Below are positions 45,487 through 55,982 of a stretch of DNA of 64,000 nt, piece after piece; position 1 is the first letter of the stretch; each line of letters starts with the position of its first letter. Source of the stretch: Mimachlamys varia (taxonomy: Eukaryota > Mollusca > Bivalvia > Pectinida > Pectinidae). The notes under the pieces were generated by a model. It did not search any database. It saw only the letters and a program-made list of their open reading frames with translations, and had not been told where the DNA came from. The stretch covers positions 30,006,229-30,070,228 of the forward strand of contig OX392533.1 of the NCBI GenBank assembly GCA_947623455.1. Reading direction: 5' to 3'. The position numbers and the translations under genes are program-made.

Positions 45487-47490
45487 ACCAGATTGAATGG
45501 AACTGGGCGAACGAGACTAGTGAATGGAGACACCATCATCTACCCTGGACAGGCAGAAGGCCAGCCACCCACACACGGAGTAGCGCTGCTGATGGCTCCA
45601 GAGGCAACGCGAGCACTGTTGTCCTGGGAGCCAGTGTCAACAGGGATCCCGGTGATTCAACTCTATTGGACAGGTAAGTAACCATCCTACGGTGCTAGGT
45701 TCTAACAAATGCAGCAGAGTTAGAAGACATTGAGACCTTTTTCAAGCAAGTTCACGCCATGGACAAAACCCCCCAAGAGAGACTTCAATATCCTAATGGG
45801 AGACCTAAACGCAAAGTTGGGAACAGACTAAACAAACAGTGAACTGATCATGGGCAGACATGGCACCGGAGTACAGAATGAATACGGTGAACTTTTCACA
45901 GAATTCTGCACTACGACCTGGTCATTGGAGGCACCACCTTTCCCCAAAAGAAAATCACATGGACTTCTGATGAAAAGACCGAAAACCAGAACACATCACC
46001 ATCGGATGAAAGTGCAGAAAGAGCCTGCTAGATGTCAGAGTGAAGCGCGGTGAAGACGCAGCATCAGAACACCATGTTGTTGTTGCCGTTTTATAGACTA
46101 AGCTCCAAGCCTACATCGACCGGACAGGAAGACCAGCACACAAGTTTAATGTGCAAATGCTGAACGAGAAAGGGAAACCGATGACATCAAACTAGAGCTA
46201 AGGAACCCCACGTACTTTCCAAGCTGCTAGAGGAAACAATTGAAGAGCAGTGGCAGAGTTTGCGTGAGATCTGAAAGACAACATGCCAAACAGCTTTAGG
46301 ACAGAGAACAAGGAAATACAAGGAGTGGCACTTACAACAGAAACATGGGCACTGATTACTGCGAGAAAACAGTTTAAAGACCAGATCAACCAGATGCTGG
46401 AAAAACAGCAAACCTCGTGAAGATCCTGCAACAAATGGTATCATGCTGCTTTCTATCCAAGGGAAAGTACTGGCGAGAATCATTTTAAAAGGACCAAAGA
46501 TGCACCGATCACGTCGCCACAATACGCATCATCATCGAGCAGTCCCTTGAGTGGCAGACTCCCCTGTATTCAGTCTTTACCGATTATCAGAAGGCATTCG
46601 ACAGCGTCGACAGACAGGTCATCGGGAGACTGATGCTTCGTTATGATGATGCCACCTGTCAAGTCATCCATGAAGGGAAACTGACGGAACCCTTCTGCGT
46701 ACAAACCGGCATTCGTCAGGGCTGTTTATTGTCACCAGCCTTTTTCCTACAGACGACATTAGCCTTCTCTCCCACAAACAGCATGATGCTCAGGAGAAGC
46801 TATGTCGTGTCGCAGCAGAGAAAACTCTTTTCAAATCAACATCGGGAGAAGGGAGCCATGTGGGTGAACAACAAAAAGTAAGACCCAGTAAGTCTACACC
46901 ACGAAAACATCAAAGAAGTCTACAAGTTTGTTTACAAGTGTACCTGGGTAGTGTCGTCAGTAAAGATTGGTGATAAGACGAAGGCATCTAATGTCGAATC
47001 AACAAAGCCCGTCACACATTTAACTCCCTTAGGCCAATCTGGAGATCAACAGCCCTCTCGCTCCACACGATCCGGATCTTCAACACCAAAGGCAAGTCTG
47101 TCCTACTCTACGGCTCAGAAATTTGATGGTTAACAAAGACCTACACACATTAGCTCCATGCATTCACAAACAGATGTCTTAGAAACATTCTCAATATCAG
47201 GTGGCCAGAAGTCGTCTCTAATGAACAACTTTGGGACAGGACAGGACACACTTCAATCGAGTCTGACAGAAAAAAGGGGAGGGGATTGATTGGCCATGCG
47301 CTCCGTAAGCCTGCTTCAAATATCACAAGACAAGCCCTTGAATAGAATCCACAGGGGAAGAGGAAAGCGGGTCGACCGACGCAGACGTATAGGCAGCCGA
47401 AACGATATTTGCCGAACTGAAGAGGATCTCCCAGAACTGCGTCCAATGGAGGGGTGTTGTTGCTCTATGTTCATAATATTTGAGTTAAAA
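45487..47490 (+). pseudogene. Degenerate LINE (endonuclease plus reverse transcriptase)
   Basis: A 5'-truncated non-LTR retrotransposon read in pieces across frames. From 45490 to about 46090 there are endonuclease-type fragments (FNILMGDLNAK, GTGVQNEYGELF, then a KITWTS-like block). At 46562-46620 is an RT motif A block (YSVFTDYQKAFDSVDRQ). At 46690-46750 is GIRQGCLLSPAFFL. Just after it the catalytic FADD region is mostly deleted, leaving DDISLLSHKQHDAQEKL in another frame. C-terminal pieces continue to about 47490, including VQWRGVV. The many frameshifts and the deletion mean it is dead. The clade (CR1/RTE-like) cannot be fixed by eye. Confidence 0.82.
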
Positions 47491-47630
47491 AACAAAACTT
47501 AACTTTTTTTTCTTTATTAGACTATGAATGTAATGACTCTTGAAATCAGATTGTGTTAATTTTTATTTCAAAATAGACAAGCATGCACACCTATCGGCCA
47601 CGGGATTCTGAATCACCAGGTGATACCTTT

Positions 47631-47636
47631 TTTATT
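47631..47636 (-). promoter_or_regulatory. Candidate poly(A) signal of the EgtD-like gene
   Basis: The minus strand reads AATAAA 18 bases after the stop codon. Other AATAAA hexamers occur near 47563-47568 and 47513-47518. The first would give an unusually short 3' UTR, so one of the later ones may be the functional site. Confidence 0.35.
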
Positions 47637-47653
47637 TAGACATCCGTTATTGT

Positions 47654-50600
47654 TCATGCAGTGCTACAGACACAGAAAGCGGCGTGGCGCTCTCCGTCAG
47701 ACACGGAGTCAGTCAATCGGAGGCCAGCTTTCTCCACAATGGTACGTAGTTGTTCCTGAGAGTACTTGCAGCTGAATCCAGCCCCTTCGTGAAAATAAAG
47801 ACACTCTCCTTTATCCATCTTTAGGTCGATGCCAAGTCCAGCTGTGAAATAATATTATCGTGATCAAGTCATGATTTCATTATCATTTTATCAAATGATT
47901 TGGAATTCATGATACAGTAGTTGTTTTTAAAAATAAAGCCTTCTTGTGATAATTGCATGTGATATTAAATTTTTAATTAAGATCACGATTAAAAAATATC
48001 AATTAAAAGCTTTTTCCTTATTCACGTACCGGAGATAACCCTATCTGATATATGTAGACTCATCAGTTTACTTATTGTATATTAGATATCATATCCCTAT
48101 TAACTGTAAGTATGTGTAACATGTATACAAGTGCGCGCGTACTTACGTATCGGACACCGGATAACATCATTAGCCCGGATGTAGGCCCTCACGTAGCTCA
48201 TCGACTGAGGATCCTTGTTAGATATAAAATCTACCTTGTACGTGAATTTGGCCAGGTCGACCTCACTTCCGGTCTCCTTGTTCAACCTTGTCATGGCATA
48301 ACTGATGAATCTCTGCATGACACCTGTCAAACAAGTTCAATTCAATTAATAATGACAGTGATATATTACTGTTAATATCGTTTGTGAATGATTTTATCAA
48401 TTTGTATATGCTGTGTTATCAACCAAATGCAATGTTTTACTAATTATTGAGGACCATAAGATAGATTAGCCTTTGATTAAATATGATCTTTCACTTTTAA
48501 AATATAATGATAAACCGACACAGCTTATATTTTTAAAAAAATATAACGCGGACACGCTAAACCAATTATAACACAATCCTTTTTAGAGTAATTTGATTTT
48601 TTTGATTCAACGTTTATAATGTAGATATAATCACAGATGCTTGGCACACTTATTTGATGAATACATGTATATGTTTATGCACTTCATATTAGTGTGTGCA
48701 GCGCCAGTTTGTATATAATGGCCTGAATCATCAATGCGCCTTGTATTTAATGTTGAGCTAAAAAGCCCTTTTCGTGTAAACGGGCAACAGTTTGTTACCT
48801 GTAGGGCATGTGGATGTGTTGATAAAGTAGATTTCTTAACTATTTTGCTGTTTATTTAACTGTCGACTGTATATAGTACACCCTAAACAAACGAAACAAA
48901 AATTTACTTAAACATGCATTGATAATTGTTTTGATTTATCTGTTGGATTACCTGCATCATCATCGTAAGCCCTCAGTACGGCTTCTCTATCTAGGGTGAC
49001 ATCAGCACTGAACACCAGCCGACATTTGTCTAAAACAAAAACCACAGATCATTTAAAAAACAAAACCAAACCAAAGCTCAAAGTCGATAAAACTAGGGTC
49101 AAAATACGTAAAATAAAGTAAAGATCTACAAAGAGACCCTTGTAAAAGTACAAGAAAAAAGACCAGGTGTTCATGAAGATTAAGCGTCTTCTGTTTAATC
49201 AACGACACTCGCCATGTAAATCTTGGTCACATCCAAGTAAACGTCAAATCCTCGAAATGAGAACCGAGTCATTGTCAATAAAAACAAGTAAGCATACTAA
49301 TGAGCAGACTCAAAAAAGTCTATCCTCATTTCACACAAAGATACAGAATTTGTTTCAATGAGACAAAGAGGGCGACCATAAAACTATATTTATGCTCAAC
49401 CTGCATCTCTCGAATCCCTGTGTTGTTAGTTTGTCAAAAGTAGATATCGATCTCGAAAATCACGATATTTAGAGCAAGCCCTAGTATAACGAATCACCTG
49501 TGACGTGTAAACACCATATGTTAGAGAAGCCGGGATGTTACTATCACGAAATGGAAAGTTCCCGATCGAAAAATTGAAATTGTCACGTCTATCGTATAGT
49601 CTGGTAGTAAGCTGTCCATGTTACCTATCGTCACTGTACAAATCAGCCTGAAAGTGTTCACCTGGTCTTACCTGTCATCACGGTAGAAATCAGCCCGAAA
49701 GTGTTCGCCTGGTCTTACCTGTCATCACTGTAGAAATCAGCCTGAAAGTGTTCGCCTGGTCTTACCTGTCATCACGGTAGAAATCAGCCCGAGAGTGTTC
49801 ACCTGGTCTTACCTGTCATCACGGCATATATCAGCCTGAGAGTGTTCACCTGGTCGTACATATGTACCTGTCATCACTGTAGAAATCAGCCTGAGAGTGT
49901 TCATCTGGTCTGACATATGTACCTGTCATCACTGTAGAAATCCAGTCTGAGAGTGTTCACCTGGTCTTACCTGTCATCACGGTAGAAGCAGCCTTAAATT
50001 GTTCACCTGGTCTTACCTGTCATCACGGTAGAAATAAGACTGAGAGTGTTCGCCTTGTCTTACCTGTCATCACGATAGAAATCAGCCTGAGAGTGTTCAC
50101 CTGGTCTTACCTGTCATCACGGTAGAAATCAGCCTGAGAGTGTTCACCTGCTCTTACCTGTCATCACGGTAGAAATCAGCCTGAGAGTGTTCACCTGCTC
50201 TTACCTGTCATCACGGTAGAAATAAGACTGAGAGTGTTCACCTGGTCTTACCTGTCATCACGGTAGAAATAAGACTGAGAGTGTTCACCTGGTTTTACCT
50301 GTCATCACTGTAGAAATCAGCCTGAGAGTGATCACCTGGTCTTACCTGTCATCACTGTAGAATTCAGTCTGAGAGTATTCGCCTGGTCTTACCTGTCATC
50401 ACTTTAGAATTCAGCCTGAGAGTGTTCACCTGGTCTTACCTGTCATCACGGTAGAAATCAGCCTGAGAGTGTTCACCTGGTCTTACCTGTCATCACGGTA
50501 GAAATCAGTCTGAGAATGTTCACCTGGTCTTACCTGTCATCACTGTAGAAATCAGCCTGAGAGTGTTCACCTGGTCTTACCTGTCATCACTGTAGAAGTA

Positions 50601-53600
50601 AGCCTGAGAGTGTTCACCTGGTCTTACCTGTCATCACTGTAGAAATCAGCCTAAGAGTGGTCACCTGGTTTTACCTGTCATCACTGTAGAAGTAAGCCTG
50701 AGAGTGTTCACCTGGTCTTACCTATCATCACTTTAGAATTCAGACTGAGAGTGTCCACCTGGTCTTACCTGTCATCACATTGGAAATCAGCCTGAGAGTG
50801 GCCACCAGGTCTTACCTGTCATCACGGTAGAAATCAGCCTGAGAGTGTTCACCTGGTCTACCTGTCATCACTGTAGAAATCAGCCTGAGAGTGGCCACCT
50901 GGTCTTACCTGTCATCACGGTAGAAATCAGCCTGAGAGTGTTCACCTGGTCTTACCTGTCATCACTGTAGAAATCAGCCTGAGAGTGGTCACCTGGTCTT
51001 ACCTGTCATCGCTGTAGAAATCAGCCTGAGAGTGTTCACCTGGTCTTACCTGTCATCACTGTAGAAATAAGCCTGAGAGTGTTCACCTGGTCTTACCTGT
51101 CATCACTGTAGAAATCAGCCTGAGAGTGTTCACATGGTCTTACCTGTCATCACTGTAGAAATCAGCCTGAGAGTGTTCACATGGTCTTACCTGTCATCAC
51201 TGTAGAAATCAGCCTGAGAGTGTTCACCTGGTCTTACCTGTCATCACTGTAGATATCAGCCTGAGAGTGTTCACCTGGTCTTACCTGTCATCACGGTAGA
51301 AATCAGCCTGAGAGTGATCACCTGGTCTTACCTGTCATCGCTGTAGAAGTCAGTCTGAGAGTATTCGCCTGGTCTTACCTATCATCACTGTAGAAATCAG
51401 ACAGTGAGTGTTCACCTGGTTTTACCTGTCATCACTGTAGAAATCAGCCCGAGAGTGTTCACATGGTCTTACATGTCATCACTGTAGAAATCAGCCTGAG
51501 AGTGATCACCTAGTCTTACCTGTCATCACGGTAGAAATAAGACTGAGAGTGTTCACCTGGTCTTACCTGTCATCACTGTAGAAATCAGCCTGAGAGTGTT
51601 CACCTGGTCTTACCTGTCATCACTGTAGAAATCAGCCTTAGAGTGTTCACCTGGTCTTACCTGTCATCACTGTAGAAATCAGACAGTGAGTGTTCACCTG
51701 GTTTTACCTGTCATCACTGTAGAAATCAGTCTGAGAGTATTCGCCTGGTCTTACCTGTCATCACTGTAGAATTCAGTCTGAGAGTATTCGCCTGGTCTTA
51801 CCTGTCATCACTGTAGAATTCAGACAGTGAGTGTTCACCTGGTTTTACCTGTCATCACTGTAGAAATCAGCCGAGAGTGTTCACCTGGTCTTACCTGTCA
51901 TCACTGTAGAAATCAGCCTGAGAGTGTTCACATGGTCTTACCTGTCATCACTGTAGAAATCAGCCTGAGAGTGATCACCTAGTCTTACCTGTCATCACGG
52001 TAGAAATAAGACTGAGAGTGTTCACCTGGTCTTACCTGTCATCACTGTAGAAATAAGACTGAGAGTGTTCACCTGATCTTACCTGTCATCACTGTAGAAG
52101 TCAGTCTGAGAGTATTCGCCTAGTCTTACCTATCATCACTTTAGAATTCAGCCTGAGAGTGATCACTTGGTCTTACCTGTCATCACTGTAGACATCAGCC
52201 TGAGAGTGGTCACCTGGTCTTACCTGTCATCACTGTAGAAATCAGCATGAGAGTGTTCACCTGGTCCTCATACGATAAGTTGATGATGCTATCGAACCAA
52301 AATATCATCTTGGGCCCTTCTACCTTTCTGTAATGGATCATTAAAACAGCCGAGTTTAAACCTAATGTATAAGACAGTGTATTGTGTTAGTAGTCGGGAC
52401 TATCGAGATAATGTTTCTCCCTCAGTTGCATTATTTGCAAGGGAGAATGTTTCTCAAAAAAAAAAAAAATTACCCCAAAAAATGGAAATGAAAATGATAA
52501 GGATTAGAATAAAAGGAGATAATTATTTAGCATTTTGTCACTTGAATATGTAATTCTACCTACAAGTAAATAAGAGTGAATTTATGGAAGAGAATAAAAA
52601 TATGCCACGTTAATAATGTGTTTTGTATGATTTGCCGTGTTCTTACTTCAGTTTCTCTATCCCTTGTACATAGTCCGCAGCTATAGGTGTGACGACAAGC
52701 GAGTCGTCGTATTCCTCGGTTAATGCTTCTACAGACTTGAGCAGAAAATCTACAAAGTATTTAAAGATATCAAATAAAAGACAACAGTTCTGAAGTGAAT
52801 CTTACACGAACTTGAATTAAAAACAGTTGCATTTAAAGAAAAACTAGAACAAATGGAGATTGAAAAGAAAAAATAAATACTATGGAAATATTTAAATTAA
52901 GGTCAATATCAACTTAAATGGATATAAAAAGACAAAGTGTTCCCGAACGATGAGCACCGTTGTCGTCAAAAACAAGGTCAGAGTCTAATAATGCGGACGT
53001 GAAAAGGTACGGGGTCACCTGCCCGACCACGTGGGTTTTCTCCGGGTACCCCGGTTTCCTCCCACAATAAGACCCCTCGCGCGCTAACATCCGGGCCAAC
53101 AAGAGGGATTAATATAAGTTGTATAGCTTGTTTCATAATTGTTGTAAAATAAATAAAGTTTATATTTAATAATGCCTAATGTGTCTAGGAAATCATATTA
53201 GAGTGAAAATGATGTTTCGAGGAATTGTAATACAGAAAATTAAGTAATATATCGACAAAGACAGCCAGGAATTTATGTGTGTTTTATAAAAAATACCTTC
53301 AGAAATATCCAAGGGATAAAAAGAAAGAGTTTTCTGCCTGGTCAGCAACTCATCTATAACCAGCCTCGTTTTGGAACAATTTCCACTTCCGAGATCAACT
53401 AATGACACGTCGTATTGAACCCGTGGAACGATATCCTTCAAAATTAATAAGGAAAACATCATACATGTGCTTCCTGATATTAAAATTGCAATTTAATGAT
53501 TATGAAAAAAGGCGTGATATTCGAATAAAAAAAACCCATAATTTTATATCATTATATCGATCAAGCCGATATTGATATATCAACCAGCTCTGTATCGTTA

Positions 53601-53859
53601 TATCGATTAATGTTTCTGTGTTGTCAGATGAACATCTTGTTTTTACTGAGATTTGTTATGTATCTGAACCATCAGCACTCACCTTTATTCTGTGTTGTAA
53701 CAGAGATCTATCACTCTTACATAGATAATAATCCGGGATGTCCGTGGTACATTGGATCTGTAGTTCTGAGCCCACATCGTCATAGTTATACCAGGTAGGA
53801 ATGTACTTGGGACTTGATGTTAGCCCTCTTAATAAACTCTGTCTTAGGCTATCCTCCAT
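47654..53859 (-). CDS. EgtD-like histidine N-methyltransferase family protein, seven coding exons
   Basis: Exons in transcript order: 53859-53683, 53435-53297, 52749-52647, 52327-52224, 49029-48952, 48323-48147, 47841-47654; all GT-AG, phases match, 321 aa. The family (Methyltransf_33) uses SAM; bacterial and fungal members trimethylate histidine for ergothioneine, and fungal EasF methylates an indole amino acid. Visible: LLRGLTSSPKYIPTWYNYDD at 9-28, PDYY at 42-45, SAM motif VDLGSGNCSKT at 72-82, PLDIS at 100-104, AADY at 129-132, FDSIINLS at 151-158, AYDDDAG at 195-201, FSCKYS at 282-287. By eye, Asn156 and Tyr196 align with substrate-contacting Asn166 and Tyr206 of Mycobacterium EgtD. The position of Glu282 is Gly281 here, so the substrate may differ from histidine. 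Introns rule out bacterial contamination. Exon 4 ends inside the first unit of a 47-bp minisatellite filling intron 4. The start codon is the first ATG before conserved sequence. Confidence 0.92.
49090..49620 (-). pseudogene. Reverse-transcriptase C-terminal relic, copy 1
   Basis: A segment homologous to 53945-54490 (shared: gagacccttgtaaaagtaca, catgtaaatcttggtcacat, aatcacgatatttagagcaa). The minus strand of the better copies encodes a NFPFLDS...GVYMSQLIRY block typical of the C-terminus of an RT found in many invertebrate retroelements. It lies in intron 4 of the EgtD-like gene and abuts the 47-bp minisatellite. Confidence 0.65.
49621..52262. repeat. 47-bp minisatellite built from an exon end and 5' splice site, about 56 copies
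   Basis: About 2.64 kb of 47-bp units. On the minus strand each unit consists of GTGAACACTCTCAGGCTGAT, then TTCTACAGTGATGACAG, then GTAAGACCAG. The first 37 bases equal the last 37 bases of EgtD-like exon 4 (52260-52224), and the last 10 are the start of its intron, so every unit carries a copy of the donor site. The exon copy differs by CATGCTG in place of CAGGCTG. Each unit also contains TTTCTACAG, an acceptor-like string 9 bases before the donor. Variation between units is low. Confidence 0.97.
52930..53100 (-). mobile_element. SINE-like fragment with conserved core
   Basis: On the minus strand, TGTGGGAGGAAACCGGGGTA followed by CCCGGAGAAAACCCACG is a motif I recognise as widely dispersed in marine invertebrate genomes as a SINE-like core. 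The block is much GC-richer than its surroundings and lies in the intron between exons 2 and 3 of the EgtD-like gene. Ends are not defined. Confidence 0.5.
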
Positions 53860-53944
53860 TATCTTTAAATCTTAAATTAGTAATGATAAAAATTAGAGAA
53901 TACCGAAGCGTTAACAAAACTATAATCCGAACTCAAATTCGATT

Positions 53945-54490
53945 AAACGAGGGGCAAAATACAAAAAAGGCAAGATCCCATGGAGACCCTTGTAAAAGTA
54001 CAAGAGAATAAGACCAGCAGTTCCAGAAGAGTTCGCGTCTTCTGCTTCATCGAGGATTGCCATGTAAATCTTGGTCACATCCAAGCCAAGTAAACATAAA
54101 TTTAAGTCCTCGAAATGAGAACTGAGTCATCCTTGACAATCACAACACTAAGCACACTGATTAGCATACTCAAAAACGTCTATCTTCATATCACACAAAG
54201 ATACAGAATATTTTTCAAGAGACATAGATGGCGACCATATAGCTTGCACATAGTTCTGATCAACCTGCATCTCTCGAATCCCCGTGGTGTTGGTTTGTCA
54301 GCAGTCGACATTGATCACGAAAATCACGATATTTAGAGCAAGCCCCATAATAACGAATCAACTGCGACATGTAAACACCACGGGTTGGAGAAGTAGGGAT
54401 GCTACTATCAAGAAATGGAAAGTTCACGATCGGAAAATTGAAATCGTCACGTTTATCGTATAGCTTAGTAGAAAACTTTCCATGTTGGTC
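53945..54490 (-). pseudogene. Reverse-transcriptase C-terminal relic, copy 2
   Basis: On the minus strand the part near 54345-54480 reads LYDKRDDFNFPIVNFPFLDS, then GVYMSQLIRYYGACSKYRDF, the conserved C-terminal block of a retroelement RT; the rest has stops. It lies just upstream of the EgtD-like start codon, so the promoter of that gene must be short or within or beyond this relic. Confidence 0.72.
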
Positions 54491-55187
54491 ATAGTTTAAT
54501 TAGAGATGGAGGTAAGCAGCTGATGTAGAAGAGTATGTTGTGTCTTTTATTTCAAGTTCAGAAGGGTAATGACAAATAGTTTTGTCTATTTTTCCACAAA
54601 TAAAATATTTTTGAGGTAGCTATTGTTTTCTTTTTTTATTTTATTGTATGTTTGTGATTTCAACAATATTCACAAGAAAAAAAAGAGAAAAAAACATTAA
54701 ATTTTGCGAAAAATCATTTTTTTGGTGTTTTGTACCAAAAATGAAACAAGTCATAGGAATGCTTAGATTTTCACAAAATCATCTCTACCCGGTAGCATAA
54801 TCATCATATGAAAGTTTGAAGGAAATCAAGCGGTTAATTGCGAAAGGGTCGGGCCGCCTTAAGGACTTGACGTAACAACAAGTACTTTTTTCCGGTTATT
54901 AACCTTAGTGCACTGGGACAACAGAGAACATTCTTGAAGATTCTAATTACACTGTATCACATATTTTATATCATGTATTAATAATTTTATGCAATTCTAG
55001 TTGAATTTGTAAATAAGGCACTGAATGAAGTATCATCGAATTTGTGGTACCTTGTGCATTAAATTTCGAATTCAGATTTCAAGATACAGCAAACAAGCTT
55101 TAACAGTAACACTTATGATGTTATATGAAGGAAAACTTGATAAATCTCGGTAGAAACTCAAAGTTCCCGTGCGAACAACAGTTTATT
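54491..55187. other. AT-rich intergenic
   Basis: No recognised gene or repeat; homopolymer-rich. Confidence 0.5.
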
Positions 55188-55345
55188 TAGAGCAAGCTCT
55201 AGAATATCGAATCACCTGCGACATGTAAACACTATAGGATGGAGAAGCAGGCGTGTTACTATCAAGAAAGGGAAAGTTCACGGTCGGAAAATAGAAATCG
55301 ACAGGTTTATCGTACAGCTTAGTGGTAAGCTTCCCTACTAATAAA
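55188..55345 (-). pseudogene. Reverse-transcriptase C-terminal relic, copy 3
   Basis: The minus strand encodes KLTTKLYDKPVDFYFPTVNF and PFLDSNTPASPSYSVYMSQV, the same RT block as copy 2. It is cut at 55346-55350 by the insertion of the MITE at 55350-55735. Confidence 0.75.
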
Positions 55346-55349
55346 GTAA

Positions 55350-55735
55350 AGGCCCAATATACGTAACTTTCAACAAAACTTGGAGCGAAAATCAAGCCTA
55401 ATAACTTTTTATTATTATAGATTTAGTAAAGATTAAAATATATCAGCAATATTCAAGATGAATTCTTACGCGGTAACCGGTACGGCAGCAGTTGAAACTC
55501 GGTATTTGTAAACACGCGTCCATTTGGAACAGTCTTCTAACTTCGGCTTGTTGTTAAAGTGGGCCCCACCTGAATTATTTTCAATTCTTTGGATTTTCCT
55601 GTCACGAGTTTCTTGTTAGTTACCGCTCAGGTTTACTTCGTTTTAGGCTTATTTTTGCATGGTTATCGATTGGATTTTTTTTCAGATTTTTTTCAGAATT
55701 ACGAAAAAATTCCTGAAGTTACGTATATTGGGCCT
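55350..55735. mobile_element. MITE, AGGCCCAATATACGTAA family, copy 4
   Basis: 386 bp with termini AGGCCCAATATACGTAACTT and GTTACGTATATTGGGCCT. The right flank is TTAA (55736-55739) and the left flank gtaa, a TTAA with one change. Inserted in the RT relic to its left. Confidence 0.93.
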
Positions 55736-55982
55736 TTAATGATAAGAAAATTTGTATGTATTAAAATTAAAATTATTATTAAAATATCAACTTACCTGAA
55801 TAGCTGCCGCGTTATTTGTGCCAACCTATTTCTTTTGGACGTCTCAACCTACCAAAACAATACGTATTGTGACTGACATATTGCGAGGCCTATGATATAA
55901 CTGACTTGTCGCATAAAGTGTCACATGACAATTTAACAAAAAAAATCTTATTGCCATTGTTAAAAAAACTGTCTACAATAAC

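Noticed and set aside
49621..52262. CRISPR-like regular array
   Set aside because: The units are contiguous with no unique spacers, the genome is eukaryotic, and the unit matches an exon end plus donor.
47654..53859. Bacterial contamination or recent bacterial transfer of an egtD gene
   Set aside because: Six GT-AG introns with consistent phases and eukaryotic repeats in the introns show a resident animal gene; an older transfer cannot be judged here.
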